Shown here: positions 17,082 through 28,563 of the stretch, in pieces
How positions within the stretch are numbered: position 1 is the stretch's first letter
Layout of the letters: every line of letters begins with the position of its first letter
Origin: an uncultured Clostridia bacterium
GTDB lineage: Bacteria; Bacillota; Clostridia; Christensenellales; Borkfalkiaceae
Direction of reading: 5' to 3'
Length of the DNA stretch: 64,000 nt
Assembly (NCBI GenBank): GCA_944330115.1
Contig: CALVIN010000001.1
Coordinates: forward strand, 62,001 to 126,000
Position numbers and translations under genes: made by a program
Notes under the pieces: model-generated
Databases searched by the model: none
What the model was told of the DNA's origin: nothing
The model's input: the letters and a program-made list of their open reading frames with translations, nothing else

Positions 17082-17237
17082 TCAGCTTATTCTATACAGC
17101 CTTCCAAGGCAGTTGGGGCACAGCCCGCCGCAGCTCTTTGCGCACTCTGCGCATACATGGTTGCCGCAAACGGGGCACTCATACCCATCCTCGACCGCAA
17201 AATTGCCGCACAAAAAACTCCCGTATTTTTCCGTCAT
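17082..17237 (-). CDS. Small cysteine-rich, probable zinc-ribbon protein (51 residues)
   Basis: A 51-residue protein with eight cysteines: one at residue 10 and seven packed into 21-43 as CPVC, CAEC, then C, C and a final C in the order CxxC-x4-CxxC-x3-C-x3-C-xx-C. Such spacing fits one or two zinc ribbons, as in B-box or rubredoxin-like mini domains. GGAAGG lies about 6 nt before the ATG on the minus strand, and the codons resemble those of the neighbours, which supports a real gene despite the short length. It lies between a convergent terminator and the divergent gyrB promoter. Function unknown. Confidence 0.7.
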   Translation of the reverse strand: MTEKYGSFLCGNFAVEDGYECPVCGNHVCAECAKSCGGLCPNCLGRLYRIS

Positions 17238-17343
17238 AAAACACCTTCCAACTATGCTTCAATAGTATGTGCAAAAGCGCCCTTTATATGTCTTAAAAAG
17301 GGGCAAAACGGCCCGCCTAAAATAGCAAAACACCCGCCAAAAG

Positions 17344-17372
17344 TTGACAGCCATTATATAATATGGTATAAT
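17344..17372 (+). promoter_or_regulatory. Consensus sigma-A promoter of gyrB-gyrA
   Basis: TTGACA (17344-17349), exactly 17 bp, TATAAT (17367-17372): both hexamers match the consensus fully. The leader is about 50 nt. Confidence 0.85.
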
Positions 17373-17382
17373 ATAAGGGTAA

Positions 17383-19353
<1,971 letters not shown>

Positions 19354-19362
19354 GGAGTTAGT

Positions 19363-21906
19363 ATGGCAAAAAAAGAGACCAGCCCCGAGCTTACCGAAGA
19401 GTTCAAAAAAACTCTCTCAATGACAAAGATGCTCGACGTAGAGGTGGACGAGGAGCTCAAGCGCTCGTTCATAGCCTACGCCATGGCGGTAAACGTATCG
19501 CGCGCCATTCCCGATGTGCGCGACGGCTTAAAGCCCGTTCACCGCAGAATACTCTATTCCATGCACGAGCTGGGGCTGTATAACGATAAGCCCTTCCGTA
19601 AGTGCGCGCGTATCGTCGGCGACTGCCTCGGTAAATATCACCCCCATGGTGACAGATCGGTATACGACGCGCTCGTGCGCCTCGCGCAGGATTTCTCTAT
19701 AAATTTCCCCCTCATCGAGGGCCACGGCAACTTCGGCTCTGTCGACGGCGATCCCCCCGCGGCGATGAGGTATACCGAGGCGAGGCTCTCAAAGCTCGCC
19801 GCCGAAATGCTGCGCGACCTCGATAAAGAGACGGTAGATTTCTACCCCACGTTCGACGACACGGGCATGCAGCCCTCCGTACTGCCTTCGCGCTTCCCTA
19901 ACATGCTTGTAAACGGCTCCGACGGCATTGCCGTGGGCATGGCAACCAACATACCGCCCCACAACCTCGGCGAGGTGATAGACGGCGTTATAGCCATGAT
20001 AGATAAGCCCGACATCGACGTCGACGAGCTCATGCAGTATATCCCCGCCCCCGACTTCCCCACGGGCGCCATGATAATGGGGCGCAGCGGCATACGCAAG
20101 GCCTACCGCACGGGGCGCGGCAACATAATCATCCGCTCCAAGTGCGAGATTGAGGAGTATCAGAGCGGCAACCAAACGCGCTCGCGCATAATCGTCACCG
20201 AAATACCCTATCAGGTAAACAAGGCCAAACTTATCGAAACTATAGCCGACCTCGTAAAAGATAAGCGCATAGAGGGCATCTCCGATATCCGCGAAGAGTC
20301 CGACCGCGACGGCATGCGCATAGTCATCGAAATCAAAAAGGACGCCAACGCGCAGGTCGTTTTAAATCTTTTATACAAGCACACCAACCTTCAGGTGTCT
20401 GACGGCATAATAATGCTCGCCCTCGTCGATGGTACGCCCAAGGTGCTCAACTTAAAGGAGTGCATCTATTACTACCTCGAGCACCAAAAGGACATAATCA
20501 CCCGCAGAACAAAGTTCGACCTCAACAAAACGGAGGAGCGCGCTCACATACTGCGCGGCCTGATGATAGCCCAGGCCAGCATAGACGAGGTAGTGGAGGT
20601 ATGCAAGACTGCGCGCGACAAGACCGACTGCGTCGAAAAGCTGATGGCCAACTTCGTCTTAGACGAGCGCCAGGCCAACGCCGTGGCCGAACTCAGGCTC
20701 TACAGGTTGTCCCACCTCGAGGTGGATAAGATAGCCGACGAGCTCAACGAGCTCGAAAGGCAGATAGCCGACTTCAAGGATATCCTCGCCAACGAGAGCC
20801 GCGTGCTCGAAATAATACGCGCCGACCTTCTTGACATAAAAAAGAGGTACCCCTCCGAAAGAAAGACGGAGATCGCCGTCGACTACGGCGAGATAGAGGA
20901 CGCCGACCTCATTCCCGTGGAGAACGTCGTAATATCGCTCACCCACTCGGGATATGTAAAGAGGCTGCCCGTCACCGAATACAAGGCCCAGCACCGCGGC
21001 GGCATGGGCGTCACCGCCCACAAGCCCAAGGACGAGGACTTTGTAGAGAGCATGTTCATATCGTCCACGCACGATAACGTGCTGCTCTTCTCCAGCTTCG
21101 GCAAGGTATATTCCATAAAGGCGTACGAAATACCCGAAGCCGCCCGCACGGCGCGCGGCAGGGCGATAGTAAACATCGTGCGCATCGCCCAGGGCGAAAA
21201 GATAACCTCCATGATACCCGTAAAGGAGGGGGCGGAGGGCTACATAGCCTTTGCCACCCGCGCGGGCCTCATCAAAAAGACGTCGATAGAGGAGTTCGCG
21301 CACATAAACAAAAACGGCAAGATAGCAATAAAACTTGCCGAGGGCGACGAGCTCATCTCCGTGCAGTACACGAGCGGCAGCGACGAGCTGATGATAGCCT
21401 CGTCAGAAGGCAAGTGCATACGCTTTAATGAGAGCGACGTGCGCGCCATGGGCAGGGATACCGCGGGCGTGCGCGCCATGAAGCTCAACGAGGGCGATAA
21501 ACTCGTCGATATGCTCGTCGTGGACGAGAGCAAGGATATCCTCACGGTAACTTCCAACGGCTACGGCAAGCGCACGGCCGTCGAGGAATACCGCGTTCAG
21601 GGCAGGGCAGGCAAGGGCATAAAGGCCGGCGTATTCAACGAGTCCACCGGCAAGCTCGTAAACATGAAGCAGGTCACCGACGATGACGACGTAATGATAA
21701 TTTCCGATACCGGCGTGATAATAAGGATGCACTGTTCGGATATCTCGCGCATAGGCCGCGCCACACGCGGCGTCCGCCTAATGAAGCTCAAAGAGGGCGC
21801 GGTGGCCACCGTCGCCGTTACCGAAAAGGACGACGAGGCCGAAGTGGCCGCTCCCGAAGAGCCCTCCGCAGACGACGTCGCCGAGCAGCCCGAATCTGAT
21901 TCGTAA
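19363..21906 (+). CDS. gyrA: DNA gyrase subunit A
   Basis: Breakage-reunion subunit. The 847-residue product has the winged-helix domain with active-site Tyr137 ([10 protein letters not shown]), the tower and coiled-coil gate, and a six-bladed C-terminal pinwheel. The GyrA box appears as QHRGGMG, which supports GyrA over ParC. The quinolone-determining region reads [10 protein letters not shown], so the position equal to E. coli Ser83 is Arg98, while Asp102 (Asp87) is kept. An acidic Glu/Asp-rich tail follows residue 825. The ribosome site AAGGAG overlaps the gyrB stop codon. Confidence 0.94.
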   Translation: MAKKETSPELTEEFKKTLSMTKMLDVEVDEELKRSFIAYAMAVNVSRAIPDVRDGLKPVHRRILYSMHELGLYNDKPFRKCARIVGDCLGKYHPHGDRSVYDALVRLAQDFSINFPLIEGHGNFGSVDGDPPAAMRYTEARLSKLAAEMLRDLDKETVDFYPTFDDTGMQPSVLPSRFPNMLVNGSDGIAVGMATNIPPHNLGEVIDGVIAMIDKPDIDVDELMQYIPAPDFPTGAMIMGRSGIRKAYRTGRGNIIIRSKCEIEEYQSGNQTRSRIIVTEIPYQVNKAKLIETIADLVKDKRIEGISDIREESDRDGMRIVIEIKKDANAQVVLNLLYKHTNLQVSDGIIMLALVDGTPKVLNLKECIYYYLEHQKDIITRRTKFDLNKTEERAHILRGLMIAQASIDEVVEVCKTARDKTDCVEKLMANFVLDERQANAVAELRLYRLSHLEVDKIADELNELERQIADFKDILANESRVLEIIRADLLDIKKRYPSERKTEIAVDYGEIEDADLIPVENVVISLTHSGYVKRLPVTEYKAQHRGGMGVTAHKPKDEDFVESMFISSTHDNVLLFSSFGKVYSIKAYEIPEAARTARGRAIVNIVRIAQGEKITSMIPVKEGAEGYIAFATRAGLIKKTSIEEFAHINKNGKIAIKLAEGDELISVQYTSGSDELMIASSEGKCIRFNESDVRAMGRDTAGVRAMKLNEGDKLVDMLVVDESKDILTVTSNGYGKRTAVEEYRVQGRAGKGIKAGVFNESTGKLVNMKQVTDDDDVMIISDTGVIIRMHCSDISRIGRATRGVRLMKLKEGAVATVAVTEKDDEAEVAAPEEPSADDVAEQPESDS

Positions 21907-22122
21907 AGCATGCGCCGGGCGGCAAAAAATCGGCAAAACAGCGCATCTTTTTTCAGATAAAAGTAATACCGCCGCGCGGCAAACCGGGCGCCGCCCTCTG
22001 CTGAAATATTAGCTCCCGTGCGGTAAAAATTGCCGTATTTTTGATACATGGTCCGCTCATTTTGCAATTTCACGCAATAGTAAATGTAGTATAATGCAAG
22101 CGATAAATGCAGTATAAATCAA

Positions 22123-22150
22123 GCGCCGCGGCTTTCAGCCGCGGCGCCTT
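22123..22150 (+). terminator. Hairpin, possible gyrA-side terminator
   Basis: An 11-bp stem (22123-22133 with 22137-22147) and a short TTT. It is about 220 bp past the gyrA stop. Confidence 0.45.
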
Positions 22151-22208
22151 TACGCTTCGCAATATGGCAGATGCTTTACAATTACTTTGAGTGCAACACC
22201 ACCAACAT

Positions 22209-22348
22209 TTACCTCCCATTCGAGGGGAGGTGTCTCGTCTGCTTCTATGCAGGCGGGACAGAGGGGTTTCATGCGGCGCAGCCGTCCTCGTCTCCCCTAT
22301 AGGGGAGATGTCGCATTGCGCTGCAGCGCAATGCGACAGAAGTGTTTG
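22209..22348. repeat. Palindromic repeat element, copy R2 (two units)
   Basis: Starts with ACCTCCCATTCGAGGGGAGG (22211-22230); the second unit has CTCCCCTATAGGGGAGATG (22292-22310), then a perfect 13-bp hairpin around TGCA (22309-22338). It shares the GCGGCGCAGCCG linker with R1. Confidence 0.75.
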
Positions 22349-22379
22349 CTTTAATGTAAGTAATCAACACTTTATATAG

Positions 22380-22418
22380 AGCTCAAAGCCTGCCGCAAAC
22401 TGCGGCAGGCTTTGAGCT
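22380..22418. terminator. Perfect 18-bp hairpin between convergent genes
   Basis: Bases 22380-22397 pair with 22401-22418 around AAC. It lies between gyrA (+) and the ATPase (-) and may stop both, but no long T run follows on either strand. Confidence 0.5.
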
Positions 22419-22489
22419 TTGTGAAGAATTAAATGAAGATAGAATAAGCGTTTATAATAAATGCCGGCACAAGTATTTCCCGCGCCCGT

Positions 22490-25336
22490 TCACCTCGCCT
22501 GCGCCTTCTGCGCGGGCTTTTTCTCCTTGCCGGTGGAGGAGGGCATTATTATCTCCATCAGCCGTATGAGCGCCGAGGAGAGCGGGAAGGCCGCCTCTAT
22601 CACGACTACTATCACAAGCACCTTTGCATAGTCCCATTCAAGGTTGCCCCAGCCGGTGAACAGCTGTTCGCCCAGCCACGGCACGCAGTAGCACACTATG
22701 GCTATTGCAAGGTTGCATAAAAACAGTATGGCGCGGTAGCCGTTGAATGGCTGGCACACGCGGAAGAGCATCACAAGCCCGCTGAACGTCATGGCTATCA
22801 TGCTCATGGCGATGTAGTGCCCCCCGAATTCCTCCTTGTCGAACACCTGCGTCAAATACATGGCCATAACGCACAGTATCATCAGCACGCCGCCGGCGAC
22901 CGCCCTGCTTATAACGTGCGTTATAAACTTGCCCTGCACGCGCGCGTTGTTGGGCTGCAGCGAGAGGAAGAAGGAGGGTATGCCTATCACGCACACCTCC
23001 AAAAGCAGCATGTTCTTTGGCATAAAGGGATATACCATGCCGGGTATAATAAGGCACAGCGCCGCCAGCAGTGCGGTGAACAGCGTCTTCATAAGGTATA
23101 GCGAGGACGAGTTCTTTATGTTGTTTATAACGCGCCTGCCCTCGGCAACTATCTTGGGCATGGAGTTGAAGTTGTTGTCCATAAGCACAAGGTGGCTTAC
23201 GTTTCTCGCCGCCTCACTGCCCGAGGCCACCGATATCGCGCAGTCGGCCTCCTTAAGCGCGAGTATGTCGTTCACGCCGTCGCCCGTCATGGCAACAGTG
23301 TTCCCCTCCGACTTTATCGTGCGCACGAGTATGGCCTTCTGCTCGGGCGTCACCCTGCCGAACACCGTGTATTTGTTGGCTACGTTCTCCACCTCGCTGT
23401 CGTTGAGCCCTTCCAGCGAGATATATTTATCTGCCTGCGCGATGCCCGCGCGCCTCGCCACTTCCGAAACGGTGACGGGGTTGTCGCCCGAAATAACTTT
23501 AACGGCCACGTCGTTCTCGCGGAACCACTTAATAGTTTCTATCGCGTCCTCGCGGATGTTGTCGGCTATGGATATAACGGCCACTGGGCGCAGTATTGCG
23601 GGCAGCTTTTCGCCCACGATGGGGGTGGCGGAGTGCGCCAGCACGAGCACCCTCATGCCCAGCTGCGCATACTGCTTTATTATTCGCTCCACTTTTGAAG
23701 GCAGCGGTTTAAGCACAAATTCGGGCGCACCGAACACAAACGTGCCCGCCTCGTCAAAGGTCACCGCCGAAAGTTTCCTCTTTGAGGAGAAGGGTATCTT
23801 TGTAACGGCGCTCAGCTTGTCGCTGTGGCCGAAGTGGTTGAACAGCGCTATCGAGGTCTGGTTGTTGTCGTCGAGCGCCGAGAGCATCGACCCCATTATG
23901 TCTTTGAGCGAAAGGTCGCCCACGGTGTTCAAAATTATGCAGTCGTTTACCTTCATCCTGCCGTCGGTTATCGTGCCCGTCTTGTCAAGGCAGAGCACGT
24001 TCACGCGCGCCAGCATCTCCAGAGAGTAGAGGTCCTGCACAAGGGTGTTGTGCTTTGCAAGCCGTATCACGCCCACGGCCAGCGCCACCGATGTCAGCAG
24101 CAGCATACCCGAAGGTATCATGCCTATCACCACCGTGCAGGTGCGCTGTATGGCGTAGTTGACCTGCTTCGAAAAGAGCCAGTCGGCCACGTTTTCCGAG
24201 CCGGGCACGCCCTCGTAATAGGTGTTATACATCTTAAAGAATATGCCTATCGCGATGGGTATTATCAGCACGCCGATGACCTTTATTATCCACTTGGTGC
24301 TGTTCATCAGCTCGGAGTTGGGGCGCTTATATTTCTTGGCCTTGGATGTAAGTTTTTGCAGGTAGGTCTCCTTGCCCACCTTTTCCACGCGGAACTTGCC
24401 GCTGCCGCTCGATATAAAGCTGCCGGCATACAGTATGTCGCCGGGCTGTTTCTTCACAGAAACGCTCTCGCCGGTGAGCAGCGATTCGTTCACCTCAACG
24501 GCGCCCTCGGCGAGTATGCAGTCGGCTGGCACCTGGTTGCCCAGCTCCAAAATGAGCACGTCGTCGAGCACTATCTCCGAAAGGGGTATCTCCGTCACCT
24601 CGCCGTCGCGCACGGCTTTGGCGGTGTTTGCCGCCATAAGCGAAAGTTTATCTATGGAGAGTTTCGAGCGTATCTCCTGTATTATGCCTATAACTATGTT
24701 GGCGGTAGTTATGAATATTACGAGGTAGTTGGTGAGCCCCTGCGTGTTTGCTATTATCAGCGCTATGAACGCCAGAAGGCAGAGCAGGTTGAAAAATGTG
24801 CAGATATTGCCCGCAAAGATGCTCGCATACGACTTGGAATACTTCTTGTTGGTGTCGTTGAACAAAAATTGCGAAAATCTCGTCTGCACCTGGGCGGTGG
24901 TAAGGCCGCGATCAAGCTCGGGCGAATACCTCTCTACGTGCGTATTTATTTTATTTTTGGGGTGGCGGCGGAAGTACTTTATCAGCTTATCCTTGTCGAA
25001 CTCCCCGTCCGAAGAGGCGTACGCCCGCATGCGCTCGGCATTTTCTGTCGCAACTGCAGGCGGCTCCGCGGCTTCTTCCGGCTCGTCGCTTTCGCCCGGC
25101 TTTGTCTGGCTTTCGTCGGCAGCCGCGGCTTCTTCGGGCTTGCTCTCCTCTGCGGGCAGATCAGCCGCAGCTTCGGCGCTTGCGGCGCTTTCAGCGTTTT
25201 CGGCAACGTTTTCGGCATTTTCGACAGCGTTTTCGGCTATATCCCGAGCCTGCTCTTCGGCAGGTTCTGCCTGCTTTCCGTCCGCGGGGGAATTTTCAAT
25301 TTTTGCCGTCCCTCGTCTGAAATATATCTTGCTCAT
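22490..25336 (-). CDS. Cation-translocating P-type ATPase with acidic N-terminal extension
   Basis: The 948-residue product has TGES (288-291), the phosphorylated Asp451 in DKTGT, and GDGVND in the hinge, so it is an active P-type ATPase. The membrane motif IPSG (407-410) replaces PEGL of Ca pumps. Together with the LLLTSVALAVGVIRL stretch this resembles the CtpE-like group found in Firmicutes, for which calcium uptake has been reported in mycobacteria; the substrate here is unknown. Residues about 15-104 form an Ala/Glu/Pro-rich acidic extension that is not part of the usual fold. AAGGA precedes the ATG. It has its own promoter, which is divergent from serS. Confidence 0.85.
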   Translation of the reverse strand: MSKIYFRRGTAKIENSPADGKQAEPAEEQARDIAENAVENAENVAENAESAASAEAAADLPAEESKPEEAAAADESQTKPGESDEPEEAAEPPAVATENAERMRAYASSDGEFDKDKLIKYFRRHPKNKINTHVERYSPELDRGLTTAQVQTRFSQFLFNDTNKKYSKSYASIFAGNICTFFNLLCLLAFIALIIANTQGLTNYLVIFITTANIVIGIIQEIRSKLSIDKLSLMAANTAKAVRDGEVTEIPLSEIVLDDVLILELGNQVPADCILAEGAVEVNESLLTGESVSVKKQPGDILYAGSFISSGSGKFRVEKVGKETYLQKLTSKAKKYKRPNSELMNSTKWIIKVIGVLIIPIAIGIFFKMYNTYYEGVPGSENVADWLFSKQVNYAIQRTCTVVIGMIPSGMLLLTSVALAVGVIRLAKHNTLVQDLYSLEMLARVNVLCLDKTGTITDGRMKVNDCIILNTVGDLSLKDIMGSMLSALDDNNQTSIALFNHFGHSDKLSAVTKIPFSSKRKLSAVTFDEAGTFVFGAPEFVLKPLPSKVERIIKQYAQLGMRVLVLAHSATPIVGEKLPAILRPVAVISIADNIREDAIETIKWFRENDVAVKVISGDNPVTVSEVARRAGIAQADKYISLEGLNDSEVENVANKYTVFGRVTPEQKAILVRTIKSEGNTVAMTGDGVNDILALKEADCAISVASGSEAARNVSHLVLMDNNFNSMPKIVAEGRRVINNIKNSSSLYLMKTLFTALLAALCLIIPGMVYPFMPKNMLLLEVCVIGIPSFFLSLQPNNARVQGKFITHVISRAVAGGVLMILCVMAMYLTQVFDKEEFGGHYIAMSMIAMTFSGLVMLFRVCQPFNGYRAILFLCNLAIAIVCYCVPWLGEQLFTGWGNLEWDYAKVLVIVVVIEAAFPLSSALIRLMEIIMPSSTGKEKKPAQKAQAR

Positions 25337-25405
25337 AATTTCCTTAAAATTCCCGCCCGCACGGCTTATCTTTCTGCCGCCAGCGCGCGGTAATATTATG
25401 TTTAA

Positions 25406-25434
25406 AGTATATCACACCATGTGATTTTTTTCAA
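25406..25434 (-). promoter_or_regulatory. Promoter of the P-type ATPase
   Basis: On the minus strand TTGAAA (plus 25429-25434), 17 bp, TATACT (plus 25406-25411). The spacer contains an inverted repeat. Confidence 0.65.
25412..25424. promoter_or_regulatory. Candidate operator inside the ATPase promoter spacer
   Basis: TCACA-CCA-TGTGA is a perfect inverted repeat between the -10 and -35. Its position would let a bound protein block RNA polymerase. Confidence 0.4.
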
Positions 25435-25462
25435 CATTATAGCGCGAATTTGCCTATTTTAA

Positions 25463-25491
25463 TTGCTTTTGCATTGCGTTTGGTTTATAAT
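25463..25491 (+). promoter_or_regulatory. Promoter of serS
   Basis: TTGCTT (25463-25468), 17 bp, TATAAT (25486-25491). The leader is only about 45 nt, too short for a T-box. Confidence 0.65.
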
Positions 25492-25545
25492 TTAAGCATA
25501 ATTCATAAATGAGATACAAGCAATTTGCAGGAGAGTAATTTTCGT

Positions 25546-26838
25546 ATGATAGACATCAATCTCATCAGGGAAAATCCCGACCTCGTAAGAGAGAATATAA
25601 AAAAGAAGTTCCAGGATAAAAAGCTTCCGCTCGTCGACGAAGTTATCGCGCTCGACGCCGAAAAGCGCACCCTCCAGCGCGAGGGCGATGAAAGGCGCGC
25701 AAAGCGCAACTCGCTCTCCAAGAGCATAGGCGCCCTCATAAAGGAGGGCAAGCGCGACGAGGCCGAAAGGGTAAAGGAAGAGGTAAAGGCCAACAACGAC
25801 CGCATCGCCGTAATAGAGGCGCGCGCCTCCGAAATTGACGTTCAGCTCAAAAAGGACATGATGGCCATTCCCAACATCATCGCGCCCGACGTGCCCATCG
25901 GCAAGGACGACAGCGAGAATGTGCAGTGGAACACATATCTTGAGGCAAAGGAAAAGCCCTTCGAGGTTCCCTATCACGTTGATATTTTGGAGCGCCTCTG
26001 CGGCATCGATCTCGACAGCGCCCGCCGCACCTCGGGCAACGGCTTCTATTATCTCATAGGCGACGTAGCCCGCCTTCATTCCGCCGTGCTCACCTACGCG
26101 CGCGACTTCATGATAGATAAGGGCTTCACCTATGTGATACCTCCCTTCATGATCCGCAGCGACGTCGTCTCGGGCGTTATGAGCTTTGAAGAGATGGACG
26201 GCATGATGTATAAGATAGAGGGCGAGGACCTGTATCTTATCGGTACATCCGAGCACTCCATGATAGGCCGCTTCATGAACACCACATTAGAAGAAAGCAA
26301 GCTTCCGCTCACGCTCACGTCCTATTCGCCCTGCTTCCGCAAGGAAAAGGGCGCCCACGGCATAGAGGAGCGCGGCATCTACCGCATACACCAGTTCGAA
26401 AAGCAGGAGATGATTGTGGTGTGCAGGCCGGAAGAGAGCGACTATTGGTATGAAAAACTGTGGTCATACACCGTAGAGCTCTTCGTATCCATGGGCATCC
26501 CCGTGCGCACGCTCGTGTGCTGTTCGGGCGACCTCGCCGACCTCAAATACCGCAGCCTCGACGTAGAGGCGTGGAGCCCCCGCCAGAAAAAGTATTTCGA
26601 GGTGGGCAGCTGCTCCAACCTCACCGACGCGCAGGCGCGCAGGCTGGGCATAAAGTTCAAAAATTCCAAGACGGGCAAAAACGAATACGCCCACACGCTC
26701 AACAACACCGTGGTGGCTCCTCCCAGAATGCTCATCGCCTTCCTCGAAAATCACCTGCAGGAGGACGGCAGCGTATTCATTCCCGAGGTGCTCCGCAAGT
26801 ACATGGGCGGCAAGGACAGGATAGTTCCCGTAAAGTAA
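25546..26838 (+). CDS. serS: Seryl-tRNA synthetase
   Basis: The 430-residue class II synthetase begins with the two-helix coiled coil that grips the long variable arm of tRNA-Ser (about residues 28-100) and continues with motif 2 (SPCFRKEKGAHGIEERGIYRIHQF) and motif 3 (NNTVVAPPRMLIAFLENH). The start is placed at the ATG at 25546, giving MIDINLIRENPD as is usual for the family; GGAG at 25530-25533 is 12 nt away. An in-frame TTG further upstream is unlikely. Confidence 0.96.
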   Translation: MIDINLIRENPDLVRENIKKKFQDKKLPLVDEVIALDAEKRTLQREGDERRAKRNSLSKSIGALIKEGKRDEAERVKEEVKANNDRIAVIEARASEIDVQLKKDMMAIPNIIAPDVPIGKDDSENVQWNTYLEAKEKPFEVPYHVDILERLCGIDLDSARRTSGNGFYYLIGDVARLHSAVLTYARDFMIDKGFTYVIPPFMIRSDVVSGVMSFEEMDGMMYKIEGEDLYLIGTSEHSMIGRFMNTTLEESKLPLTLTSYSPCFRKEKGAHGIEERGIYRIHQFEKQEMIVVCRPEESDYWYEKLWSYTVELFVSMGIPVRTLVCCSGDLADLKYRSLDVEAWSPRQKKYFEVGSCSNLTDAQARRLGIKFKNSKTGKNEYAHTLNNTVVAPPRMLIAFLENHLQEDGSVFIPEVLRKYMGGKDRIVPVK

Positions 26839-26912
26839 TTTAAAGTAATTTTACCAAAGGCAAAAAGTTTTAAGGCGCCGCGGCGCGTGCCGTGCGCGCA
26901 AAAAGGCAGTTT

Positions 26913-27377
26913 ATGGCAGTAAGAAGGGCTCAAAAGTGGGATATCCCCGCAATATTGATGCTGCTCGACCAGGTGAACGAGGTGCACGCCGAGGCCAGGC
27001 CCGACATATTCAACAGGTGCACAAAATACACCGCCGCGCAGCTCGAAGATATCATTTCCGATATAAACAGGCCGCTCTTTGTGTATGACGAGGACGACGC
27101 CGTGCTCGGCTATGCAATGTGCAAGTTTGTGGTGCACAGCGGCGAGCAGCTGCTTGCCGACATAAAGACGCTGTATATCGACGACATCTGCGTCGACGAG
27201 GGCGCGCGCGGCAGGGGCATAGGCACCGCGCTCTATAAATACGCCGCAGGTTTTGCAAAGAATAGCGGCTGCTATAACATAACGCTCACCGTGTGGGCGT
27301 GCAATCCCGCTGCGGAGGCCTTCTATAAAAAGCTCGGCCTCGTTCCGCAGAGGACCATGATGGAACAGATATTGTAA
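26913..27377 (+). CDS. GNAT-family N-acetyltransferase
   Basis: The 154-residue product has the acetyl-CoA pyrophosphate-binding loop in VDEGARGRGIGTALYKYA (R/Q-x-x-G-x-G/A) and the C-terminal NPAAEAFYKKLG motif. The acceptor cannot be inferred. AAAAGG at 26901-26906 is 6 nt before the ATG; an upstream GTG adds seven residues without support. It stands 75 bp after serS, with no terminator between, so it may be read from the serS promoter. Confidence 0.85.
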   Translation: MAVRRAQKWDIPAILMLLDQVNEVHAEARPDIFNRCTKYTAAQLEDIISDINRPLFVYDEDDAVLGYAMCKFVVHSGEQLLADIKTLYIDDICVDEGARGRGIGTALYKYAAGFAKNSGCYNITLTVWACNPAAEAFYKKLGLVPQRTMMEQIL

Positions 27378-27469
27378 TTTTTACGGGCGGCTGCACACAG
27401 CCGCCTTAAATTATATTTGCGGCAGGCAAATTTATGCGCGCGTCCGCAAAAGTTGTTTACGGTCAACTC

Positions 27470-27498
27470 TTGATATTTTATTACAGTTGTGCTATAAT
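27470..27498 (+). promoter_or_regulatory. Promoter of the exonuclease-methyltransferase pair
   Basis: TTGATA (27470-27475), 17 bp, TATAAT (27493-27498) with a TGC extended -10. An AGTTG-N8-CAACT inverted repeat at 27451-27468 lies just upstream of the -35 and could be a regulator site. Confidence 0.7.
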
Positions 27499-27609
27499 TT
27501 TTTCGGTATATTATAATTTATAGTATAGTTATAGTGTAAGTAAAAACATACAAACAATACACATCTGCTTTAAACGCTATTCAGATTTTGCACATAATGG
27601 CCAATATTT

Positions 27610-28563
27610 ATGAATCTAGTTTTTTTTGATATCGAATGTGCGAGCGTATATAAGACCTCGGCAAAGATATGCGCTTTCGGCTACGTCGCATGCGACGAAA
27701 ATTTCAACATAACTGAAAAGGAAGATATCCTCATCAACCCCAAGGGCGCCTTTCATCTCACCGATTCCAAGGGCGAACACGGGCTGGTGTTGCCGTATAA
27801 ATATGCCGACTTCAAAAAATACCCCGATTTCCGCGCCGCATATCCCAAAATAAAGGCGCTGCTCGAAGATAAAAACAACATAGTGGCGGGGCACGCCACC
27901 TATAACGACGTAAACTATCTCAATTTAGAGACGCGCCGCTTTTCGCTGCCCTCCTTCAATTTTGAATTTTCCGATACGCAGCTGCTGTATATGACGATGA
28001 CGGGCGGCTATTCCCGCCAGTACGGGCTGGAGTATATCGCCAAGGACTTGGGCATCGATTTCACTCCCCACCGCGCCGCCGACGACGCATATGCCACCAT
28101 GCGCATAGCCGAGGCGATGTGCCGCGCCAACGGGTGCGATTTTACGGGCCTCGAAAGGCTGTTCTGCCTCACGCGCGGAAAGATAGAAAATTACGGCATA
28201 ACCAAGCCCGTCACCGCGGGCTTTTACGAATATTCCGAAAGCCAGCGCGCAGCAAAAGAAGAGCGCTCGCGCGCACGCAGAGATTTTTATATATATCTCT
28301 CGCGCAAAAAGCGCCGCCACGAGGGCAAATTAAAGGGACTTGTGTTCAACTTTTCCCGCTGCATAGAGGACGACCTCGCGCTATCCGAGCCGCTGCTCGA
28401 TAAAATTTATGCGGCAGGCGGCACATACACCCAAAAGCTCAACCGCTGCAACATATATGTCTCCCCCGTCGGCGACGAGAGCACTCGCACGCGCTCTGCC
28501 GCCCTGCGCGAGGGGCTTAAAATGATAACGCTCGAAGAGTTTGAGGAGATGCTCAATGAATGA
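27610..28563 (+). CDS. DEDDh 3'-5' exonuclease with C-terminal BRCT-like domain
   Basis: The 317-residue product has the acidic exonuclease motifs: Asp7 and Glu9 in FFDIECA, Asp in GHATYNDVNYL, and His/Asp in an HRAADDAYA segment. This is the DnaQ-like superfamily. Residues about 240-315 form a BRCT-like domain (GLVFNFSRCIED... GLKMITLEEFEEML). The pair suggests a DNA repair or proofreading role. No ribosome site is evident before the ATG. It overlaps the next gene by 8 nt. Confidence 0.85.
   Translation: MNLVFFDIECASVYKTSAKICAFGYVACDENFNITEKEDILINPKGAFHLTDSKGEHGLVLPYKYADFKKYPDFRAAYPKIKALLEDKNNIVAGHATYNDVNYLNLETRRFSLPSFNFEFSDTQLLYMTMTGGYSRQYGLEYIAKDLGIDFTPHRAADDAYATMRIAEAMCRANGCDFTGLERLFCLTRGKIENYGITKPVTAGFYEYSESQRAAKEERSRARRDFYIYLSRKKRRHEGKLKGLVFNFSRCIEDDLALSEPLLDKIYAAGGTYTQKLNRCNIYVSPVGDESTRTRSAALREGLKMITLEEFEEMLNE

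Larger units (their letters stand above)
21907..22489. other. Gene-free stretch of 583 bp between gyrA and the P-type ATPase
   Basis: It carries two strong hairpins (22123-22147, 22380-22418) and repeat element R2 (22209-22348). No ORF with a ribosome site or recognisable product was found on either strand. Confidence 0.65.

Noticed and set aside
23825-25393. A 522-codon frame on the plus strand opposite the P-type ATPase
   Set aside because: It runs antisense to a protein with all P-type motifs and shows no family signature.
25440-25545. A T-box leader for serS, or one for proS at 62395-62429
   Set aside because: The leaders from the promoters are only about 45 and 30 nt, too short for a T-box.
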